DNA from: Cytophagales bacterium | GTDB lineage: Bacteria > Bacteroidota > Bacteroidia > Cytophagales > Flammeovirgaceae | Direction of reading: 5' to 3' | Assembly (NCBI GenBank): GCA_025056215.1 | Contig: JANWWC010000006.1 | Location: 1 to 64,000 of the forward strand | DNA length: 64,000 nt | Part shown: positions 43,991 through 50,451 of the stretch, one piece after another | Layout of the letters: every line of letters starts with the position of its first letter | Numbering within the stretch: position 1 is the stretch's first letter | Notes under the pieces: generated by a model | What the model was told of the DNA's origin: nothing | What the model saw: only the letters and a program-made list of their open reading frames with translations | Databases searched by the model: none | Position numbers and translations under genes: made by a program

Positions 43991-43998
43991 CAAAAATA
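43991..43998 (-). promoter_or_regulatory. -7 promoter element of the TPP-riboswitch operon
   Basis: Minus-strand TATTTTTG, full TAnnTTTG match, ending 6 nt before riboswitch P1. It predicts transcription starting at the riboswitch 5' end. The -33 region is only T-rich. Confidence 0.55.
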
Positions 43999-44051
43999 AC
44001 GTTGATTTTCTTTTTTTTAAAAAATATCACAAAAATTTCCATGTAAAACGA

Positions 44052-44080
44052 TTGAAAATCCTAAAAGAATTATATATTTG
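44052..44080 (+). promoter_or_regulatory. Promoter of the T9SS beta-helix gene
   Basis: TTG at 44052-44054, 18-nt spacer, TATATTTG at 44073-44080; ATG at 44105. Confidence 0.6.
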
Positions 44081-44104
44081 CCTTAAGCCAAATTTTTTAT
44101 AACA

Positions 44105-46927
44105 ATGAAACATGTTCTACTACTCGTAGTCGTATTCTTTTTTGCCAATGATTCTTACGGAGTTACTCGTTTAGTTTCTAGTACAGGTAGCAATGTAGGC
44201 GATTGCACGCTATTTCCGTGTGCTACACTTGTTTATGCTCATTCGCAAGCTAGCAACGGCGATACAATTAACGTAGCAGCAGGCACTTACTTGAATGTGG
44301 CGTTGACTATTACCAAAAGTATAGTATTGAGAGGAAATGGAGGAGCTCCTAATCCTCGCCCCACGCTTCAAACTAATACCTCTGATATGATTACAGTTGA
44401 AGCTCCTAATGTAGTAATTGAGAATTTTGACATTCTTCTTGGATTTACTGCTACTTCAGGATTTTGTGGAATCGTACATCGCTCTTCTAATAGCATTGAT
44501 GGGTTGATCATACAAGATAATATAATTAGGACTAGCGCCTTTGCTTTTGCCTCTGTGAATTATAACGCATATGGCATTCAATTATACCACAATACGAGCT
44601 TTCCAGGAGTCACTAATTCTGTTAATCACGTAATCATTAGACGTAACGTAATAGGAGAAGAAAACGTAATGCGACCTTTCTTTGGAAGGGGAATTATGCT
44701 TGGAGATGGTAATAACGGCGAAGCTCCTCAAGGCATTGTAGGAGGAAACACATCTTCTCAAGGAAATACTATTGTTGCATACTATGCTATTCAAATTGTG
44801 CATAACGTGAGTGCTCCTACAACAATCATGCGCAATACTATTACGGGAGAAGTTACAGTCACCAAACCTTTTCATACTGTAAATATCGATTCAAATTTGT
44901 TTACAGTTTCAAATGCACTTGTGCGAGCACAACTTGGAGTTTATGTTCATATCAAAGAAGTAAATAATCCTGCCCAAGTGAATGTTCGTTATAACCGGTT
45001 CAATAATTTTGAGAATGTAGGAGTCTTTTCAGGAGGCTCTCGCAACGTAGTGTTGCGAGGTAATCGGTACGATCCTGTATCTGGTCTTAACAAGAACTAT
45101 ATCTGTGTGTTTGCAAATACAAAATACAGAACTACGGGGGTACAACCTTTGCCAACTTTTTCTAATAGTATAAGCATTACACTAGATACTTTTAATTTGG
45201 TAAACCCTGCTACTGGCTTTATTGGCTATGGTGTAGTGTTTGGAAATCATATTTCGGGCGGAGTGAATCCTCCTTTTAATAATGTGGTGTTAGGAGGAAC
45301 ATCTGCTAACTCTAATGTATTCAACGGAGTGTTCAATACGCGTGTACGCGCAATTACTATGGATTATCATACTGCTATGACAAATGCAACCAACTCACCT
45401 CCTGATACTAATCCGTTTTATAATTTATGGAATGACCCTCCTGCTACGCCTGCTTCAGATATGGCTCCATGTAACTTTGTACTCGATGCCAAAGAGAACA
45501 TTTTTGAATGGGCTCCAGGAATCAAATCCAGGCCTTACGAAACAGAGGCTACTCTTGCACGTTTGCTAGATTTGGAAGATAAAATTATTCATAGAAGCGA
45601 TTATGATTCTTTAGGATTTGTTCGCATCCTACCTAATCGCTCTTACTCTACTCCTAATAGTTATATTCCTCTGATTAGTTCTACAGTCAATTTAAATTAC
45701 GCTGTTAATCATGGAGAAGTAGCTAACGGAGATACTGTTTATGTACAGTCGAATGCTACTGCTTACAATCAGCCAACATCTCCTGTTTTTAGTTTTAATA
45801 AACGAATTACTCTAAAGACTACTGCCGCTTATACCCCCATTCGTTCTATTCAAATCAACCATGGAGATACACTATTTATTAACAATGATATTGAAGTTAC
45901 TTCTTCTTTGACCCTTACAAATGGTATTATTCAAACGTTAGGCAGCGCTAGTATTACGCTAGGAAGCAGTGTACCCGATTTATCCGAAACTACATCTTCT
46001 CACGTAATAGGGCGTGTACAAGCTACTCGCAACGTAGGAACCGGTTCACTCGACTATTTAGGAGTAGTGCTCCCGAGTGGTGCTAACTTAGGAAACTTAC
46101 AGATTGTTCGCATTACAGGTCCAAATGGGATTACAACAATAGGTCCGTATTCATCTATTGCTACTCTTTGGGATCTGACCCCCGATAATAATGTCGGCAG
46201 AAATAATGTTCAATTTAAATTTTTGCCAATTTGGCTTAATGGAAAAAATACTTCTACCCTCTCAGTATGGAAACAAGAAGGAACTAATCCTTGGACGCTC
46301 CAAATGTCTCCTACTCCTGCTGCTAGTACAAGTCCATTAGTAGTGACACAACCTTTTAATATCACGTCGTTTTCTAAATGGACAATTTCTGACCTTGTAA
46401 ATCCATTGCCTATTAGTTTATTAGATTTTTCTGCAAAGCGTATGGGGCGATACGTATTGCTCGCGTGGACTGCTTCCTTTAATAGCGGAGAAAATATTTT
46501 TGTTGTTGAAAAAAGTAGCGACGGAACGAATTTTTTTGCTGTTGGGGAAGTAACCGCTGATGCACCTTTCAAAGTATACAATTTTTTAGATACAGACGCC
46601 TCTGTGAGCGCTTATTATCGTTTGAAAATGTTCAACAATACTTATAGCCACTTGGTTTTTGTGCCTAGTGACGAAATTTCGATTCGATTGTATCCTACGT
46701 TGGTTCAGCAATCAGTCCATTTAGAATACGACGCGCTTTTGAAAAGTAAATATATTCATTTCGAAGTTGTTGACATGATTGGAAGAACTCAGGCACAGCT
46801 ATATACAACGCCAGAACGGCTAGAAACGATTTTGCCAAGTATAGTAGGAGGTTTGCGAGCGGGTATTTATGCCGTGAAGTTTAAGACTCCAGAAAAAACT
46901 TTTTCACAGAGAATTATTAAGGAATAA
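44105..46927 (+). CDS. Large secreted surface protein: beta-helix region and T9SS C-terminal sorting domain
   Basis: 940 residues. Signal peptide (about 1-19, KHVLLLVVVFFFANDSYG). From about 20 to 440, Asn/Val-rich repeats such as NVVIENFDILLG, IIRRNVIG and VRYNRFNNFENVGVFSGGSRNVVLRGNRYDP are typical of right-handed parallel beta-helices. A second region (about 520-760) is Thr/Ser-rich. After the bridge LPISLLDFSAKRMGRYVLLAWTAS and a YRLKM strand, the last about 75 residues (IRLYPTLVQQSVHLEY...GLRAGIYAVKFKTPEKTFSQRIIKE) form a type A T9SS sorting domain. It is probably exported by the T9SS and attached to the cell surface. Ligand unknown. ruvX follows by 3 nt. Confidence 0.88.
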   Translation: MKHVLLLVVVFFFANDSYGVTRLVSSTGSNVGDCTLFPCATLVYAHSQASNGDTINVAAGTYLNVALTITKSIVLRGNGGAPNPRPTLQTNTSDMITVEAPNVVIENFDILLGFTATSGFCGIVHRSSNSIDGLIIQDNIIRTSAFAFASVNYNAYGIQLYHNTSFPGVTNSVNHVIIRRNVIGEENVMRPFFGRGIMLGDGNNGEAPQGIVGGNTSSQGNTIVAYYAIQIVHNVSAPTTIMRNTITGEVTVTKPFHTVNIDSNLFTVSNALVRAQLGVYVHIKEVNNPAQVNVRYNRFNNFENVGVFSGGSRNVVLRGNRYDPVSGLNKNYICVFANTKYRTTGVQPLPTFSNSISITLDTFNLVNPATGFIGYGVVFGNHISGGVNPPFNNVVLGGTSANSNVFNGVFNTRVRAITMDYHTAMTNATNSPPDTNPFYNLWNDPPATPASDMAPCNFVLDAKENIFEWAPGIKSRPYETEATLARLLDLEDKIIHRSDYDSLGFVRILPNRSYSTPNSYIPLISSTVNLNYAVNHGEVANGDTVYVQSNATAYNQPTSPVFSFNKRITLKTTAAYTPIRSIQINHGDTLFINNDIEVTSSLTLTNGIIQTLGSASITLGSSVPDLSETTSSHVIGRVQATRNVGTGSLDYLGVVLPSGANLGNLQIVRITGPNGITTIGPYSSIATLWDLTPDNNVGRNNVQFKFLPIWLNGKNTSTLSVWKQEGTNPWTLQMSPTPAASTSPLVVTQPFNITSFSKWTISDLVNPLPISLLDFSAKRMGRYVLLAWTASFNSGENIFVVEKSSDGTNFFAVGEVTADAPFKVYNFLDTDASVSAYYRLKMFNNTYSHLVFVPSDEISIRLYPTLVQQSVHLEYDALLKSKYIHFEVVDMIGRTQAQLYTTPERLETILPSIVGGLRAGIYAVKFKTPEKTFSQRIIKE

Positions 46928-46930
46928 AAT

Positions 46931-47344
46931 ATGCCTCGCATAGTGGCCATCGACTATGGTCTAAAACGCTCAGGAGTAGCTGTTACAGATCCATTGCAAC
47001 TTGTAGCGACAGCTCTTGATGCAGTGGAAACTCCTAATTTGATAGAATACTTAAAACGTTATCTCCAAAGAGAAGAAGTAGAAGCATTTGTAATAGGGCT
47101 TCCGTTGGACTTAGATAGCAAAGAGACTGATGCTTCCTTTCGAGCGAGAAATTTCGCTCAACAGCTTTCAAAAGAGTTTGGGAAACCTATCCATTGGATA
47201 GATGAAAGATTCACTTCTAAAATAGCTTCTCAAGTCTTGATTGCAAGTGGTTTACCTAAAAAGAAACGAAAAGTTAAAGAGAACATAGATAAAATTAGTG
47301 CTGTTATAATTTTGCAAAATTATTTGGAAAATTCAAAGAAATAA
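46931..47344 (+). CDS. ruvX: Putative pre-16S rRNA nuclease / Holliday junction resolvase RuvX (YqgF)
   Basis: 137 residues with RNase H-like fold motifs: AIDYGLKRSGVAVTD (first Asp), FVIGLPLDLD, WIDERFTSKIA (Glu) and a C-terminal DKISAVIILQNYLE (last Asp). YqgF family enzymes take part in 16S rRNA 5' end maturation or resolve DNA junctions. Starts 3 nt after the surface protein gene, an odd partnership. Confidence 0.93.
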   Translation: MPRIVAIDYGLKRSGVAVTDPLQLVATALDAVETPNLIEYLKRYLQREEVEAFVIGLPLDLDSKETDASFRARNFAQQLSKEFGKPIHWIDERFTSKIASQVLIASGLPKKKRKVKENIDKISAVIILQNYLENSKK

Positions 47345-47353
47345 TTACATTTG
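47324..47353 (+). promoter_or_regulatory. Promoter of the lysine-rich 103-residue gene
   Basis: TTG at 47324-47326, 19-nt spacer, TACATTTG at 47346-47353: full consensus, overlapping the ruvX 3' end. It predicts a leader of about 65 nt before the ATG at 47425. Confidence 0.6.
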
Positions 47354-47424
47354 CGCCGTTTTTCTAAAATGCAATCTTATGTTTAAATAGCTTCTTTTGT
47401 TCACCTTTTAACTGTTTAGTAACC

Positions 47425-47736
47425 ATGTTCGTAACATCAACTTCTGCTTCTGCTGAGCAACCTCCTGCTAAAATCAAGTATTTAGCGCATAAGGTTAAGG
47501 TAAAATCGAAGGTTCGAAAAGCCAACAAGTTAAAACTAAAGATGGCAATGCCTGAGAGTGAAGAAATTGTTTCTGAAAACAGTACGAATCAGGTGAGATG
47601 GAAGGGATTTAAGGTTTCTATTAAAAGTAATGCAGAGCAGATTATTGATGCCCTACATTCCGAAAAGAAGCATCATACTAAGCAACTGAATTCTATTCGC
47701 CCTTCTAAAACAGTGATTATTGGAAGAGTAGGATAA
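47425..47736 (+). CDS. Lysine-rich small protein of unknown function
   Basis: 103 residues, strongly basic, no signal peptide or membrane segment. The first half is rich in Lys/Val/Ala (KIKYLAHKVKVKSKVRK); the second has VRWKGFKVSIKSNAEQIIDALHSEKKHH. I do not recognise the family. A perfect promoter upstream and normal codon use argue that it is expressed. The basic, low-complexity character would suit nucleic-acid or ribosome binding, but this is a guess. Confidence 0.5.
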   Translation: MFVTSTSASAEQPPAKIKYLAHKVKVKSKVRKANKLKLKMAMPESEEIVSENSTNQVRWKGFKVSIKSNAEQIIDALHSEKKHHTKQLNSIRPSKTVIIGRVG

Positions 47737-48317
47737 TGTTAGAGGCTCTTCCATGCTACAGGTGTAGGCTTTTACTCGCAACATGATTAACAAAATCAAT
47801 AGGACTCAACGCTATTGCATCTTTGTGTATGCCAAAAGTTGAAAGCGTTCTTCCTTGATTTTGCTCTTATATTCGTTTGTTGGCGTTGTTATTTCTTTTC
47901 CAAGTATTGGTTAGTCGTATTCATTAAATTTCCAGCTTCTTCGTAAGAGATGATAACAAAGCCATCACTTAACTTTAGTTTGTTTTATTGAAGAATAACT
48001 CAAATTTAATGAACTATTCTTTTTAAAAAATCAACACGATTAAAGAGGCTTTTTAAGGAATGTGCTATTAGAGTACGCGTACTTTAAGAACATAAGGAGT
48101 TTTTTCTTGAGAAATAGAAATAACTAGAAAAATTGAGTAGATAAACAGTGACCTTTATTTTTGTAAGGTTTGAAACAGTTTAGATTATTTTCAAATTCCA
48201 GAGTTCAAATTGCTTCGTAATTTTTCAGCGAAATTTCAAGTTGCAGAGCTATCTGCAAGAGTGTGTTATAAGATAGTTTTCTATTTTAATTGTGGAGTCT
48301 TTGGGCAGCGGTATTAC
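47737..48317. other. Non-coding stretch with possible gene remnants
   Basis: About 580 bp without a recognised gene. On the minus strand two short open stretches with protein-like composition occur, ending at stops near 47889 (about 30 codons; contains SDGFVIISYEEAG) and 47756 (about 34 codons; contains ALSPIDFVNHVASK). They are in different frames and lack starts, so they could be pieces of a decayed gene or chance. No terminator for the plus-strand gene is evident. Confidence 0.3.
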
Positions 48318-48345
48318 AAAAAAAGCCAGCAAATCGCGCTGGCTT
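48318..48345 (-). terminator. Rho-independent terminator of the TonB-domain gene
   Basis: On the minus strand AAGCCAGC (48345-48338), loop GCGATTT, GCTGGCTT (48330-48323) followed by more T. 39 nt after the gene's stop. Confidence 0.9.
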
Positions 48346-48383
48346 ATTTGAAATACACCATCAGGTGAAAAGGAAACAATGTT

Positions 48384-48869
48384 TTAAGGAAGCATATGTA
48401 TAGCCGATGTAGAAGCACTTCCTATAATTTTGTATTGAAAAGGAATTGTTACCCAAGAGTTTACTGCTTTTCCATCGAGCTTGCCTGGCTCAAATACAAG
48501 ATTGTAGATTACTTTCAAAGTAGCTTCTGTAAGTGCTTCATTGTCAGATTTTAATACTGTATGTTTGATGGGTTTCCCTTCTGTATTTACTAAGATGCGA
48601 ACATATACTTTCCCTTGTATACCTGTATTGCTGCATGCTTTAGGATACTGAATTTGTGCTACCACTTCTGATAAGTTAAGTGGTTTGGCATCTGCTGTTA
48701 CTGCTTCATATCCAACGGGCTCTGAAGGCATTACTGTTACTGTGCCATTATTGAAAGAAATTTCTTGTGCACCTAATGAAAGAGCCACAGCGTTCAACGA
48801 AATGCAAACACTTAAACCAAACAATTGACGAACTCTCCCTACGACTTGGTTTACAAACATCTTTTTCAT
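48384..48869 (-). CDS. Exported TonB C-terminal domain protein
   Basis: 161 residues. An N-terminal hydrophobic segment (about 17-34, LFGLSVCISLNAVALSLGAQ) ends in a signal-peptidase-like LGAQ. The TonB C-terminal fold (about 70-152) is clear: YPKACSNTGIQGKVYVRILVNTEGK, then VLKSDNEALTEATLKVIYNLVFEPGK, and VNSWVTIPFQYKI. There is no long Pro-rich spacer and no ExbB/ExbD nearby, so it may be a stand-alone TonB-fold protein instead of an energy transducer. It has a consensus promoter, a structured leader of about 120 nt, and a strong terminator, so it is monocistronic. Confidence 0.85.
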   Translation of the reverse strand: MKKMFVNQVVGRVRQLFGLSVCISLNAVALSLGAQEISFNNGTVTVMPSEPVGYEAVTADAKPLNLSEVVAQIQYPKACSNTGIQGKVYVRILVNTEGKPIKHTVLKSDNEALTEATLKVIYNLVFEPGKLDGKAVNSWVTIPFQYKIIGSASTSAIHMLP

Positions 48870-48899
48870 GACCTTAAAAGTTTAAAATGTGAAACCATA

Positions 48900-48990
48900 A
48901 AACCATACCCGATCCGCTTTTCACTTCGCTGCTTACGTTACCCGCTGAATGAGAGCCGGAGGGGAGACTCCTCGCGGAGTTTTCGTTATT
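48900..48990 (-). ncRNA. GC-rich structured 5' leader of the TonB-domain gene (candidate regulatory RNA)
   Basis: The promoter at 48998-49029 predicts a leader of about 120 nt. Its first 90 nt are far more GC-rich than the surrounding DNA. Minus-strand ACTCC-GCGA-GGAGT (48968-48981) is a hairpin with a GNRA tetraloop; an alternative pairing CCG(C)GAGG with CCTCCGG can form over the same bases. Two competing folds near the 5' end are what a riboswitch or attenuator would show. It matches no riboswitch class I know. Confidence 0.4.
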
Positions 48991-48997
48991 GATACGA

Positions 48998-49029
48998 CAA
49001 AGTTAATAAATTGTTTCAAATGTTACAAA
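48998..49029 (-). promoter_or_regulatory. Promoter of the TonB-domain gene
   Basis: Minus-strand TTTG (49026-49029), 20-nt spacer, TAACTTTG (48998-49005), full consensus. Confidence 0.6.
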
Positions 49030-49147
49030 ATTATTAACAAAAAATTACGAAATAATTTCTCAGCTGATCTTAAAAGGAGCATTGAAATCATATTTGTAGA
49101 AGTGCATAACTGAGTTTACAGGATTTTAGTACTATTGTTTGAAAAGA

Positions 49148-49186
49148 GATGCTGTGCATCAGGAAAGGGTTATGATGAAATCATAA
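49148..49186. promoter_or_regulatory. Two small palindromes upstream of the ArsR-type gene
   Basis: GATGC-tgt-GCATC (49148-49160) and TTATGAT-gaa-ATCATAA (49170-49186), both perfect, come just before the larger palindrome at 49209. They may be extra operator sites or leader hairpins. Confidence 0.4.
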
Positions 49187-49208
49187 AAACTTATCTAAAA
49201 TACTTGAT

Positions 49209-49230
49209 TATATGAATATGTGTTCATATA
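49209..49230. promoter_or_regulatory. ArsR/SmtB-type operator palindrome
   Basis: Perfect TATATGAA-N6-TTCATATA, the form expected for ArsR/SmtB family sites (ATATGAA...TTCATAT). It lies just upstream of the chosen start of the ArsR-type gene and covers the ATG at 49212, which makes that upstream ATG an unlikely start. It suggests autoregulation. Confidence 0.65.
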
Positions 49231-49253
49231 TTTGTGCATCAATAAAAGAAGAA

Positions 49254-49565
49254 ATGAGTCAACTAATTACTTTGTCGGTACCTAAAGAAAAGCTCGTTAA
49301 AGCAGCTGCAATTATGAAATTGGTAGCGCACCCAACGCGTTTAGCAGTGGTAGATTTGCTAGGAAGGTACGACCGTTTGACTGTAAACGAGATTGCTGAC
49401 GCAACTGGATGTGAGCAATCTTTATTATCTCATCATCTGACTAACATGAGGCTCTCTGGTCTACTTAAAAGTGAACGCGAAGGTGTTAATATTTTTTATT
49501 CACTTAAGTTAAAAGAACTTAGTAAGCTATTAGCATGCATCGAAAACTGTGAGTGTAACTTATAA
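49254..49565 (+). CDS. ArsR-family transcriptional repressor of the sulfur operon (BigR/SqrR-like role)
   Basis: 103 residues from ATG 49254; an ATG at 49212 sits inside the operator palindrome. Winged-helix ArsR fold: IMKLVAHPTRLAVVDLL, LTVNEIADATGCEQSLLSHHLTNMRLSGLLKSEREGVNIFYSL. Cys residues are at C53 in the recognition-helix region and at C95, C99 and C101 near the C-terminus (ACIENCECNL). The classic metal motif ELCVCDL is missing. With the downstream sulfur genes this suggests a thiol/persulfide sensor like BigR or SqrR (inference), though the Cys positions are not the standard pair. Metal sensing remains possible. Confidence 0.82.
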   Translation: MSQLITLSVPKEKLVKAAAIMKLVAHPTRLAVVDLLGRYDRLTVNEIADATGCEQSLLSHHLTNMRLSGLLKSEREGVNIFYSLKLKELSKLLACIENCECNL

Positions 49566-49580
49566 TTTTCTTTCTATAAG

Positions 49581-49596
49581 ATGAATATATTATCAT
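49581..49596. promoter_or_regulatory. Weak second operator-like site before the TauE/SafE gene
   Basis: ATGAATATATTATCAT has 12 of 16 symmetric positions and shares the ATGAA/TTCAT half-site idea with the palindrome at 49209. It lies 25 nt before the exporter ATG. Confidence 0.3.
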
Positions 49597-49620
49597 ATTT
49601 ACATAAAAAAATACAATCAG

Positions 49621-50433
49621 ATGAATATTTTGGTTTATGTTGTGGCTGTCGTAATGGGGTTTTTATTGGGGCTACTAGGGGGAGGAGGCTCTATTCTTAA
49701 TGTACCTGCACTAGTGTATTTAGCAGGAATAGAGCCTATCAGAGCTACGGCATTTTCTTTGTTTATTGTAGGCACCACTGCTTTCATTGGTACTGTTAAT
49801 GCCTCTATTAAAAAACAAGTTCATTGGGCATCCGTATTAGTTTTTGCTATGCCTTCATTAGTTGCCGTTTGGATAACGCGTAAATGGATTGTGCCTACTG
49901 TTCCGAATGTGCTTCTTCAAACGGATAATTTTACTATTTCTAAAAATATAGTTCTCATGTTGCTTTTTGCGGTTATCATGATGTTAGCAGCTCAAAACAT
50001 GATAGTACAACCATGCTTTAATTGCGATGCTACAGAAGTAGATATCAAAAATTTTAATTTTTTGAGTATGATATCTAAAAGTGTTGGCATAGGGTTTCTT
50101 ACGAGTTTAGTAGGAGCAGGTGGTGGATTTTTGATCGTACCCGCGTTAATTACTTCTGCTAAACTTCCTTTTCGTTTAGCAGTAGGAAGCTCTTTGACAA
50201 TTATTGCTATTAATTCGTTAATAGGATTTATAAGTGATGCACAACCTTTGTTTGCCTCAGACTGGAAGTTTTTGCTTTCATTTACCTTGCTTTCTATTCT
50301 AGGAATCATTGTGGGCAATAAAATTAATAAATATATCAAAGGAGCAAAGCTCAAAAAAATATTCGGTTGGTTTACGCTAATTATCGCTGTTTTGATGGTT
50401 TTTGCCGAATTTTTTAAAATGATTTGTTTTTGA
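49621..50433 (+). CDS. TSUP (TauE/SafE) family sulfur-compound exporter
   Basis: 270 residues, about eight membrane helices in two repeats. The first repeat has GFLLGLLGGGGSILNVPALVYLAGIEPIRATAFSLFIVGTTA; the second has VGIGFLTSLVGAGGGFLIVPALITSAKLPFRLAVGSSLTII. These G-rich P-containing loops are the TSUP signature. Such proteins export sulfite, sulfoacetate or thiosulfate. Located 55 nt after the ArsR-type gene and 18 nt before the persulfide-dioxygenase-like gene, so it is likely part of sulfide detoxification. Confidence 0.9.
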   Translation: MNILVYVVAVVMGFLLGLLGGGGSILNVPALVYLAGIEPIRATAFSLFIVGTTAFIGTVNASIKKQVHWASVLVFAMPSLVAVWITRKWIVPTVPNVLLQTDNFTISKNIVLMLLFAVIMMLAAQNMIVQPCFNCDATEVDIKNFNFLSMISKSVGIGFLTSLVGAGGGFLIVPALITSAKLPFRLAVGSSLTIIAINSLIGFISDAQPLFASDWKFLLSFTLLSILGIIVGNKINKYIKGAKLKKIFGWFTLIIAVLMVFAEFFKMICF

Positions 50434-50451
50434 CTTTCAAATTTGATAGCC

